Positions 1 to 6,018 of a DNA stretch of 6,606 nt are shown here, piece after piece (position 1 is the first letter of the stretch; every line of letters begins with the position of its first letter). Source of the stretch: Acetobacteraceae bacterium (GTDB lineage Bacteria > Pseudomonadota > Alphaproteobacteria > Acetobacterales > Acetobacteraceae); contig DAHWBL010000166.1 of assembly GCA_027323595.1 (NCBI GenBank), positions 1-6,606 on the forward strand. The letters are read 5' to 3'. The notes beneath the pieces are model-generated. The model searched no databases, had not been told where the DNA came from, and saw only the letters and a program-made list of their open reading frames with translations. A program made the translations under genes and the position numbers.

Positions 1-1
1 G

Positions 2-448
2 CCGGCGGTGCGCGAGGAGCTGGAGACGCTGGCGCAGCAAATCGGCGTGGCCGGGCGGGTCTTCTTCACCGGCGGCTTCGTCACCGAGGCGAGCTGGCGG
101 CTGTGGCTGCGCGCCGCCGACATCGCCGTGCAGTTGCGCACCTACGGGCTCGGCCAGATCTCCGCCGGCCTGGGCGACTGCCAGGCGGCGGGGGTGCCGT
201 GCGTGGCGAACCTCTCGCTGGCCGAGGCGGTCGCCGCGCCGGACTGGGTGCGGCGGGTGCCCGACGAACTGTCCGCGGTGCTGGTGGCCGAGACGTTGGC
301 CGGCATGATCGAGGCCGGCGCGCACCGCACCCGGCCGGTCGAGGCGCGCGCTGCCTTGCTCGCCGAGCGCAGTTTCGACGCCTATGCCGGCCGGCTGCTG
401 GCCGCGCTCGGGCTGGATGGACAGCGAATGGGCGGGCAGGGGGCATGA
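2..448 (+). CDS. GT4-like glycosyltransferase, C-terminal part (5' end outside window)
   Basis: This is the C-terminal end, about 149 codons, of a GT-B fold glycosyltransferase. The reading frame is open from base 2, so the true start lies upstream. The visible part is the nucleotide-sugar binding half. It has a FFTGGFV strand (nt 62-82), an AADIAVQLR segment typical of the 'A D . . v . L R' region of GT4 enzymes (nt 113-139), and a GQISAGLGDCQAAGVP loop (nt 152-199) at the place of the usual E-x7-E motif. In that loop the acidic pair is not standard: Gln (nt 155-157) and Asp (nt 176-178) occupy the region, as in the 'GE.S....D.LA.G.P' group of bacterial GT4 enzymes but with Gln for Glu. The enzyme should transfer a sugar in the cytoplasm to a growing glycan; donor and acceptor cannot be read. 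The stop overlaps the next start (ATGA), indicating an operon with the second glycosyltransferase. Confidence 0.85.
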   Translation, partial: PAVREELETLAQQIGVAGRVFFTGGFVTEASWRLWLRAADIAVQLRTYGLGQISAGLGDCQAAGVPCVANLSLAEAVAAPDWVRRVPDELSAVLVAETLAGMIEAGAHRTRPVEARAALLAERSFDAYAGRLLAALGLDGQRMGGQGA

Positions 449-1623
449 GCGCGGTGCTGGTGGATGTGAGCGAGCTGCTCGCCGCACCGGTGCGCACCGG
501 CATCCAGCGGGTGGTGCGCTCGCTGCTGCGCCACTGGCCGGCGGCGGGGCAGGTGCGGCTCTGCCGGTTCGTGCCGGGGCGCGGGCTGGTGGAGGTGCCC
601 GACGCGGTCCTGCCCTGGCTCACCGACGCGACCGAGGCGGCCCGGCTGGCCGCGCCGGACACGCTCGCCCAGGCGATCGGCGCGCTGCTCGATGACGCCG
701 CGCCTTCAATCCCGCCCGAGCCGCCGATCCTGGTGCCGGAGCTGTTTTTCGACGCCGCGCGCTGCGCCGCCCATCGCGCGCTGCTCGCCGTCGATCCGGG
801 GCGGGTCCGGTTCCTGCTGCATGACCTGATCCCCTGGCTGCATCCCGAACTGATCGGGGTGCGCGGGGTGGCGCATCTGATGCCGTATCTGACGCTGCTG
901 CGCGACGCCCGGATGGTGGCGTTCACCAGCCAGGCGGTGCGGCACGAATTCGCCACCCGCATCCGCCGGATCGGCCTGCCGGAGGGCGACGCCCGACAGG
1001 CGGCGGCGCTGGCGCGGGTCGGCCCGGTGGTCCCGCTCGGCGCCGACGGTCCGCCGATCCCCCGGCAGAAATTTTCCGCCGCCCGGCGGACCTATCTGTG
1101 CGTCGGCTCGGTCGATGGGCGCAAAAACCAGGCTGCGGTGGTGGCGGCGTTCCGGCAGTTATGGCAGGCCGGCAGCGACGCGCGGCTGATCGTGGTGGGG
1201 CGGGTGTTCGCCCAGATGGAAGATGGCGCGGATGCACGCGCGCTGCGCGACCTCGCCTCCGATCCGCGCTTCACCCATCTGGTGGACATCGACGACACCG
1301 CGCTCGCCGCCCTGTACGGCCAGGCGCGGGCGACGATTTTCGCCAGCCACCGCGAGGGCCACGGCCTGCCGCCGATCGAGGGCCTGCGCGCCGGCGTGCC
1401 CGCGATCGTCACCGCCGCGACTCCCAGCATCGCCGACCTGCCGCCCGCCGGGCAGATCCGGCTGGAGCAGCCGACGGCGGCGGCGATCGCGGCGGCGGTG
1501 ACGCTGCTGGAAACCGACGACGGCGCGGCCAGGCTGTGGGCAGCGGCGGCGACCCAGACGCCGCCGGACTGGTCGAGCACCGCGGCCGCGCTGGCCAACT
1601 GGATGAGCGGAGACGCAAGATGA
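445..1623 (+). CDS. GT4-like glycosyltransferase (complete)
   Basis: The product is a 392-residue GT-B glycosyltransferase, a normal length for GT4. The start is the ATG overlapping the previous stop (ATGA), with a G-rich AGGGGG just before it. The frame is open further upstream, but the N-terminus MSAVLVDVSEL with RTGIQRVVR (residues 18-25) is the expected family beginning. The acceptor half includes LLHDLIPWLHPE (124-135) and TSQAVRHEF (161-169). The donor half has GSVDGRKN (221-228, Lys227), LIVVGR (248-253) and a full E-x7-E motif, E304 to E312 within REGHGLPPIEGLRAGVP. These are retaining GT4 hallmarks, so it should transfer a hexose-type sugar from a nucleotide-sugar in the cytoplasm. 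The exact sugar and acceptor are not visible. Placed between another glycosyltransferase and a small accessory-domain protein, it most likely helps build a surface polysaccharide or glycan. Confidence 0.9.
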   Translation: MSAVLVDVSELLAAPVRTGIQRVVRSLLRHWPAAGQVRLCRFVPGRGLVEVPDAVLPWLTDATEAARLAAPDTLAQAIGALLDDAAPSIPPEPPILVPELFFDAARCAAHRALLAVDPGRVRFLLHDLIPWLHPELIGVRGVAHLMPYLTLLRDARMVAFTSQAVRHEFATRIRRIGLPEGDARQAAALARVGPVVPLGADGPPIPRQKFSAARRTYLCVGSVDGRKNQAAVVAAFRQLWQAGSDARLIVVGRVFAQMEDGADARALRDLASDPRFTHLVDIDDTALAALYGQARATIFASHREGHGLPPIEGLRAGVPAIVTAATPSIADLPPAGQIRLEQPTAAAIAAAVTLLETDDGAARLWAAAATQTPPDWSSTAAALANWMSGDAR

Positions 1624-2186
1624 GCGATATCGATGCGAGCCAGAGCGATCGCGCCGCCTTCATGGGCTATGTCGAGCATCTGCGCGACGGCGCGCTGCTC
1701 GGCTGGGCGTTCGACCCGGCGCGCCCGCAGCACCGGCCGATGGTGCGGGTGCTGCTCGACGGGGTGGTCGCGCTCACCGCCAGCGCCGACGAGTTCCGCC
1801 AGGATCTGCGCGACGCCGGCATCGGCGACGGCGCCTATGGCTTCACCGTGGCGCTGCCACGCGAGGCGCAATGGCGGGATTCCGCCCGGATCAGCGTCTG
1901 CGTCGGCCCCATGGACGCCGAAATGACGCTCGGCTGGGCCGGACGGCGACAGATCGTCGCACCCCCCGACCCGGCGGACGAACCGGCGCTGCTGGCGCTG
2001 CCGACGCTCGATCCGGCGCGCGAGGAAGCGTTGCTGACGCTGCTGCTGCTCGGCGACGGGCTCGCCGCGGCGCTGGAGCGGCCCGAGACGCTGGTGGTGC
2101 CGGCGGATGCGCTGGGCGAACCAGGCGCGCTGTCGGGCGACGGCCTGCTGGAACTGCTGCTGCGGCGCCTGGCCGGGGTTACGTAG
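1620..2186 (+). CDS. Small protein with GWAFDP/AGIGDG accessory domain of glycan loci
   Basis: The product is 188 residues long. Its ATG overlaps the preceding stop (ATGA), and GGAG at 1609-1612 sits seven bases upstream, which fixes the start. Residues 14-80 form a compact beta-rich domain with landmarks GYVEHLRDGALLGWAFDP (16-33), LLDG (45-48), FRQDLRDAGIGDG (59-71) and GFTVALP (74-80). I recognise this pattern as a domain often fused to glycosyltransferases, sulfotransferases or other large polysaccharide proteins in alphaproteobacteria, but I cannot give a reliable family name or an activity. The remainder (about 110-188) is rich in Leu, Ala and Glu, probably helical, and unfamiliar. No signal peptide or membrane segment is seen, so it should be cytoplasmic. 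Coupling to two glycosyltransferases suggests an accessory role in glycan synthesis, perhaps acceptor or partner binding; that is inference. Confidence 0.8.
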   Translation: MSDIDASQSDRAAFMGYVEHLRDGALLGWAFDPARPQHRPMVRVLLDGVVALTASADEFRQDLRDAGIGDGAYGFTVALPREAQWRDSARISVCVGPMDAEMTLGWAGRRQIVAPPDPADEPALLALPTLDPAREEALLTLLLLGDGLAAALERPETLVVPADALGEPGALSGDGLLELLLRRLAGVT

Positions 2187-2225
2187 CCGGGCTTGCTTAG
2201 CTGGGGCTGCGTAGCTGCCCTGGGC
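2184..2225 (+). repeat. Three degenerate 14-bp direct repeats
   Basis: TAGC recurs at 2184, 2198 and 2212, exactly 14 bases apart. The first two units, TAGCCGGGCTTGCT and TAGCTGGGGCTGCG, match at 10 of 14 positions. The third, TAGCTGCCCTGGGC, keeps only the first part. The first unit contains the TAG stop of the preceding gene. This may be chance in GC-rich DNA or the remains of a small tandem duplication. Confidence 0.35.
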
Positions 2226-2255
2226 GCACGCGCTCCGGTTCCATAATATTCCTTA

Positions 2256-2275
2256 TGCGACTTTTGGATGTCGCA
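2256..2275. terminator. Hairpin between convergent operons, weak terminator candidate
   Basis: TGCGAC and GTCGCA form a perfect 6-bp stem around an 8-base loop (TTTTGGAT). It lies 12 bases beyond the stop of the minus-strand monooxygenase gene and about 70 bases beyond the stop of the plus-strand operon. Neither side is followed by a clear T-run, so it is not a classic Rho-independent terminator. An AT-rich patch (CCATAATATTCC, 2241-2252) lies next to it. Position between two converging operons is the main argument for a role in termination. Confidence 0.35.
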
Positions 2276-2287
2276 ACGCCCGCGGTC

Positions 2288-3418
2288 TCACCCCGCCGCC
2301 GCCGCGTCATAGCCATAGACCCAGCTCGCATCGGTCGGCCCGCGCATGAACTGGTTGCCGTGCGAGGTCAGTTGCAGCCGCGCCGTGCGTTCCTGCCGCG
2401 CCGCCTCGAAGCGGGCGAACACCTGCCCGATCTCGCCCCTGCCCGCGCCGGACGCCTCGCCGAGCAGCCGCGCCAGCACCAGCGCGTCCTCCATCGCCGA
2501 GGCCGCGCCCTGCGCCATGTAGGGGGTCATCGGGTGGCACGCATCGCCCAGCAGCGCCACCCGCCCGACCGCCCACGACGCCATCGGGTCGCGCTCCAGG
2601 ATCGCCCATTTATGCACCTTCGGGCAGGCCGCCAGCACGCGCTGGACCTGCGGATGAAACCCGGCGAAGGCGGCGCGCAACTGCCCCACATCGCCCTCCG
2701 CCGACCAGCTCTCGCGCGTCCAGTCCGGCTCGGGCACCGAGGTCACGAAATAGATCTCATCCTGCGCGGCATTGACCGGATAGATCACGATATGCCGGTC
2801 CGGCCCCCAATATTTGGTCGAGGCGCCATCCACCCGGTGGTCGCCCATCAGCGCGGCCGGAAAGGTCGCGCGGTAGGCGACGCGGCCGGACAGGTTCGGC
2901 GCCTGCGCGCCAAACAGCAGCTCGCGGGTGCGCGAATGCACCCCGTCGGCGCCGATCACCACATCGGCGTGCGCCACGGAGCCGTCGGCGAAGAGCAGGC
3001 TCACCGCCGCGTCATCCTGGCTCAGATCGACCAGCCTGCGCCCGAAATCGATCTCCGAGGGGTCCACCGCCGACAGCAGCGCCTCATGCAGATCGGCGCG
3101 GTGCATCAGCAGATAGGGCGCGCCATAGCGTGCCTGCGCGGCGGCGCCCAGTTCGAGGTCGAACAGCATCTCGCCAGTGTCCCACGCGCGATTTGCCCAG
3201 TTCGGCGGCGCGAATGCGGTCGCGCGCACCCTGCCCTCCAGCCCCAGCGCGCGCAGCACCCGCACCGCGTTCGGGCTCATCTGGATGCCCGCGCCAACGC
3301 GCCCGAAGCCGCCGGCCTGCTCATAGATGCGCACCCGCATCCCCTGCCCGCGTAACGCGGCGGCCAGCGCCAGCCCGCCGATGCCGGCGCCGATGATCGC
3401 GATGGAGGTGGGCGGCAT
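2288..3418 (-). CDS. FAD-dependent aromatic-ring monooxygenase, NicC-like
   Basis: A 376-residue class A flavoprotein monooxygenase that should use NAD(P)H, FAD and O2 to hydroxylate an aromatic or N-heterocyclic acid in the cytoplasm. It has an N-terminal dinucleotide fold GAGIGG (10-15) with acidic Glu33, a GADGVHS motif (156-162) and GDACHP (291-296) with AQGA for flavin binding. From memory it aligns along its length with Pseudomonas 6-hydroxynicotinate 3-monooxygenase (NicC, about 382 residues), including the C-terminal WVYGYD. His209 and Tyr213 match NicC His211 and Tyr215; NicC His47, Cys202 and His302 appear as Gln46, Ser200 and Tyr300, so the substrate may differ. Related salicylate or hydroxybenzoate hydroxylases are alternatives. 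ATG at 3418 is chosen because AGGA lies eight bases upstream; an ATG at 3427 would add three residues but lacks a spaced Shine-Dalgarno. It is the last gene of the minus-strand operon, 11 bases after the binding-protein stop. Confidence 0.88.
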   Translation of the reverse strand: MPPTSIAIIGAGIGGLALAAALRGQGMRVRIYEQAGGFGRVGAGIQMSPNAVRVLRALGLEGRVRATAFAPPNWANRAWDTGEMLFDLELGAAAQARYGAPYLLMHRADLHEALLSAVDPSEIDFGRRLVDLSQDDAAVSLLFADGSVAHADVVIGADGVHSRTRELLFGAQAPNLSGRVAYRATFPAALMGDHRVDGASTKYWGPDRHIVIYPVNAAQDEIYFVTSVPEPDWTRESWSAEGDVGQLRAAFAGFHPQVQRVLAACPKVHKWAILERDPMASWAVGRVALLGDACHPMTPYMAQGAASAMEDALVLARLLGEASGAGRGEIGQVFARFEAARQERTARLQLTSHGNQFMRGPTDASWVYGYDAAAAG

Positions 3419-3429
3419 GGACGACATCC

Positions 3430-4440
3430 TCAGTGATAGGGGCCGAGTGCCGCGACCGAGGCCGCGGCGAAGCCGGGATCGATGATCTGATCCAGATCGA
3501 TCGCCGCCGACAGCATTTTCTGCCGCACGAAAAACTGTTGCAGCCGCTCGACGAAGCCACGATCCAGATGCTGGTCCGGATCGAGCCCGGCGGGAAACGA
3601 ATTGCGCACCAACGCCGGGTCCAGCGCCGCGCCGCTGGCGATGATGTCGATGATCCGCTCACGATCCTTGTCGTGCGCGAAAGCATCGTTGTAAACCCGC
3701 ACGCCGCGCATGAAGCAGGTCATGAAATCCTGCGCGCGCGGCCGGTCCGCGATGAAGCCCTCGCTATAGACCAGCGGCACGATCGACCCGCCCGAGGCCG
3801 GGGTGAATTCGGTGAAGTCGCACACATCGCGCGCGAGGCCCGCGCCGATCGCCGCGGTCATGAACGGTTCCAGATCGATCGCGCCATCCACCGCCCCGGT
3901 GGCCAGTGCCGGCATCATGTTCGGATAGGACAGCTCGACCAGTTCCACATCGCCCAGCTCCATGCCGTGCTTGCGCAGCAGATCCTCCAGCAGCATGGTC
4001 ACCGAGGATGGCCGCGCCGACAGCGCGATGCGCCGCCCGCGCAGGCCGCGCACCGATTCCGCCTCGCTCGGCCGCACCATCGGCGGACGCAGGATCAGCC
4101 GCGTCGCCGAAAATCCCGGACGGATGGAATTCTTGTCGCCGACCAGCGCCAGCCTGAGCCCGCGCCGCACCGCCGCGAACAGCCCCGGCGTGATCGAGAT
4201 GCCCGACGCATCCACCTGGCTGGTCGCCGTCGCGGTCAGCAATTCCGGCGCGCTGGCCAGGCGCTGCATGCGCACCACCAGCCCGGCCTCGACGAAATAG
4301 CCCAGTGCGTTGGCGATATGCACCGGCGCGTCGGTGACCCCGCCGACCGAGGCGAAGCGCACCACCCGCGCGGTCTGTGCGCGCAGGCTCGGCGCGGCAA
4401 GCACGGCAGCGGCGGCAAGTGCGGCCCGGCGGGTGATCAT
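3430..4440 (-). CDS. NMT1/SsuA-like ABC-type substrate-binding protein, Tat-exported
   Basis: The product is a 336-residue periplasmic binding protein of the NMT1/THI5-like group, related to SsuA, TauA and ThiY. The N-terminus MITRRAALAAAAVLAAPSLRA is a short twin-arginine-type signal (Arg4-Arg5), probably cleaved near residue 21. The mature part begins with a beta strand, then DAPVHIANALGYFVEAGL (37-54), typical of the first ligand-binding lobe. QVDASG (75-80) and AVDGAIDLEPF (183-193) follow the 'D.g...' and 'vDa....eP' patterns of the family, and the protein ends with the common LGPY. The ligand is not readable; neighbours suggest an aromatic or heterocyclic acid. No permease or ATPase gene accompanies it in this operon. 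An in-frame GTG at 4518 overlapping the transporter stop would add 26 residues before the signal peptide, so I prefer the ATG at 4440. That ATG overlaps the stop of a four-codon mini-ORF. Confidence 0.87.
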   Translation of the reverse strand: MITRRAALAAAAVLAAPSLRAQTARVVRFASVGGVTDAPVHIANALGYFVEAGLVVRMQRLASAPELLTATATSQVDASGISITPGLFAAVRRGLRLALVGDKNSIRPGFSATRLILRPPMVRPSEAESVRGLRGRRIALSARPSSVTMLLEDLLRKHGMELGDVELVELSYPNMMPALATGAVDGAIDLEPFMTAAIGAGLARDVCDFTEFTPASGGSIVPLVYSEGFIADRPRAQDFMTCFMRGVRVYNDAFAHDKDRERIIDIIASGAALDPALVRNSFPAGLDPDQHLDRGFVERLQQFFVRQKMLSAAIDLDQIIDPGFAAASVAALGPYH

Positions 4441-4463
4441 TGGCTGGTCATACGGCGTTTCCT
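4437..4463 (-). promoter_or_regulatory. Shine-Dalgarno plus mini-ORF (MTSQ) coupled to binding-protein start
   Basis: On the minus strand AGGA (4463-4460) is followed after eight bases by ATG (4451-4449). This opens a four-codon reading frame, Met-Thr-Ser-Gln, whose TGA (4439-4437) overlaps the ATG of the binding-protein gene as ATGA. The binding-protein ATG itself has no well-placed Shine-Dalgarno, the AGGA being 19 bases away. Ribosomes may therefore load at the mini-ORF and restart at the overlap. The pattern is seen directly; the coupling is inference. Confidence 0.4.
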
Positions 4464-4514
4464 GTCGCGCAAACTCCGCCGCGCGGCACGCCAAGTCAAG
4501 CAAGCCCGCGCCGA

Positions 4515-5813
4515 TCACCCCGCGTCGAGGCCGATGTCGCGGGTTTCATGGGTGAGCAGCACCGACACCAGCGTGATCAGCCCCAGCGCCACCAGATACA
4601 GCGACACCGGCCACACCGCGCCGGTCCAGCCCAGCAGCGCGGTGGCGATGATCGGCGCGAACCCGCCCGACAGCGCCGCCGAAACCTGACAGCCCAAACT
4701 GGCGCCGCTGTAGCGCACGCTGGTGGCGAACAATTCCGGCAGATAGGCCGCCTGCGGCCCGAACATCATGCCGTGGGTGAGGCTCATCGACACCACCAGC
4801 GTCAGGATCACGATGGTCGGGTCCCGCGTCGCCAGCAGCCAGAACACCGGATAGGCCAGCAGCATCGACAGCACCGCCCCGCCGGCATAAAGCGGCCGGC
4901 GACCGACGATGTCGGACAGCCAGCCAAACAGCGGAATGGTCACGAACTCGGCGAGTGCCGCGAGCAGAATGCCATCCAGCACCAGGCCGCGCGGCAATCC
5001 GAGCCTGCCGGTGGCATAGACGATGCTGAACACGGTGATCACATACACCCAGCCGACCTCGCTCACCTTCAGCCCAACCGCTGCCAGGAACACGCGCGGC
5101 TGGCGCATGATCACATCGAGCAGCGGCGCCCTGGCGATGCCGCGCTGCCGCGCGCGCAAAAACGCCGGCGTCTCCGCCAGCCGCATCCGCACCCACAGCC
5201 CGATGCCGATCAGCACCGCGCTGAGCAGAAACGGAATGCGCCAGCCCCAGCCAAGGAAAGATGCGTCCGACATGGTCGAGACCAGCAGAAAGGTGCCGGT
5301 GCTGGCGGCGACACCAACCGAAAACCCGACCTGCACCAGGCTGCCATAAAAGCCGCGCCGGTTGGCCGGCGCATGCTCGATCACCATCAGCACCGCCCCG
5401 CCCCACTCGCCACCGATGCCGATGCCCTGCAACAGCCGCAGCACGATCAGCAGAATCGGCGCCCACACCCCGATGCTCGCATAGCCAGGCAGGCAGCCGA
5501 TCAGAAACGTGCCCGCCCCCATGATCAGCATCGTCAGCGTCAGCATTTTCTTGCGCCCCAGCCGGTCGCCGTAATGGCCGAATATCGCGCCGCCGAGCGG
5601 CCGGGCGACAAAGCCCACGGCATACGACCCGAACGCCGCCAGCGTGCCGGTGAGCGGGTCGAAGGTGGGGAAGAACAGCTTGTTGAACACCAGCGCCGCG
5701 GCGGTGCCGTAGATCAGGAAATCATACCATTCGACGATGGTGCCGAGCACGCTGGCGAACACGATCCGCGCCATCGGCGGCGAGCTGGTCAGCACGGGCG
5801 TTGGGTTGTCCAT
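4515..5813 (-). CDS. MFS transporter, metabolite:H+ symporter (MHS) family
   Basis: A 432-residue inner-membrane transporter with about twelve hydrophobic segments, in the metabolite:H+ symporter branch of the major facilitator superfamily (relatives ShiA, KgtP, ProP, YhjE). Diagnostic segments are GTIVEWYDFLIYG (24-36), RPLGGAIFGHYGDRLGRKK (71-89, the loop 2-3 motif A), RLLQGIGIGGEWGGA (126-140, Glu136), AETPAF (213-218), a second motif-A copy GWLSDIVGRR (297-306), and FGPQAAYLPELFATSVRYSG (351-370). It should import an organic acid or similar solute with protons; the solute cannot be told from sequence. The start is fixed by AGGAAGG eight bases upstream of the ATG. It is the first gene of the minus-strand operon, preceded by an inverted repeat and followed 74 bases later by the binding protein, which suggests it supplies substrate to the downstream monooxygenase. 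Confidence 0.92.
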   Translation of the reverse strand: MDNPTPVLTSSPPMARIVFASVLGTIVEWYDFLIYGTAAALVFNKLFFPTFDPLTGTLAAFGSYAVGFVARPLGGAIFGHYGDRLGRKKMLTLTMLIMGAGTFLIGCLPGYASIGVWAPILLIVLRLLQGIGIGGEWGGAVLMVIEHAPANRRGFYGSLVQVGFSVGVAASTGTFLLVSTMSDASFLGWGWRIPFLLSAVLIGIGLWVRMRLAETPAFLRARQRGIARAPLLDVIMRQPRVFLAAVGLKVSEVGWVYVITVFSIVYATGRLGLPRGLVLDGILLAALAEFVTIPLFGWLSDIVGRRPLYAGGAVLSMLLAYPVFWLLATRDPTIVILTLVVSMSLTHGMMFGPQAAYLPELFATSVRYSGASLGCQVSAALSGGFAPIIATALLGWTGAVWPVSLYLVALGLITLVSVLLTHETRDIGLDAG

Positions 5814-5842
5814 TCTGGCGACCTTCCTGCTGACGGCAATAA

Positions 5843-5860
5843 AGTGGATGATTTTCCACT
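5843..5860. promoter_or_regulatory. Perfect inverted repeat AGTGGA-N6-TCCACT, candidate operator
   Basis: AGTGGA (5843-5848) and TCCACT (5855-5860) are exact inverted arms around TGATTT, beginning 29 bases upstream of the transporter ATG, inside the AT-rich part of the control region. Size, symmetry and place fit a binding site for a dimeric repressor or activator of the operon. The core (TGGAAAATCATCCA on the minus strand) loosely resembles the E. coli IclR site TGGAAATNATTTCCA as I recall it. No regulator gene is present in the window. Confidence 0.5.
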
Positions 5861-5970
5861 ATCGGAGAAGCAAAACCCATACCATGCGCCCTGCCCTTCG
5901 CGCGTCCACGCGCGACGTGCAAGCCGGACCGGGGTTGCCCGCCACAATGCTGGCCGAAGCGGTGCCGCGC

Positions 5971-5995
5971 GTGGTAACACAACCTCCGGTGGTAA
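5971..5995 (+). repeat. Direct repeat GTGGTAA, two copies 18 bp apart
   Basis: GTGGTAA occurs at 5971-5977 and 5989-5995, a period of 18 bases, ending 23 bases before the chosen start of the sensor gene. Two half-sites with this spacing could bind a response regulator or similar protein. Seven bases is short enough for chance. Confidence 0.25.
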
Positions 5996-6018
5996 ATGCC
6001 ACGCAGGAACGCGAAACG

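Larger units (their letters stand above)
5814..6018. promoter_or_regulatory. Divergent control region between transporter operon and sensor gene
   Basis: About 205 bases separate the divergent starts and should hold both promoters. The side nearest the transporter (5836-5880) is clearly AT-richer than the surroundings. I cannot name convincing -35/-10 pairs on either strand. The plus-strand frame of the sensor gene stays open across the whole region, with extra ATGs at 5848, 5884 and 5947, so part of it could be coding if the sensor starts earlier. Confidence 0.5.

Noticed and set aside
1092..1871. Minus-strand open frame of 259 codons spanning the glycosyltransferase and accessory-domain genes
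   Set aside because: It runs across two overlapping, well-supported plus-strand genes and shows no domain; typical high-GC antisense frame.
2255..3355. Plus-strand open frame of 366 codons opposite the monooxygenase gene
   Set aside because: Antisense to a clear flavoprotein gene; the product is Arg/His/Ala-rich with no recognisable domain.
4441..4518. GTG start at 4518 for the binding protein, overlapping the transporter stop as GTGA
   Set aside because: The overlap is tempting, but it would put 26 residues ahead of a complete twin-arginine signal peptide that starts naturally at the ATG at 4440.
3433..4689. Plus-strand open frame of 418 codons opposite the binding-protein gene
   Set aside because: Antisense to a recognised binding protein, with an Arg/His/Gln-rich translation that has no family features.
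5814..6018. Specific sigma-70 -35/-10 boxes in the divergent region
   Set aside because: TTGCTT (minus strand, near 5868) and several AT-rich hexamers are present, but none pair at acceptable spacing, so no promoter is called by base.
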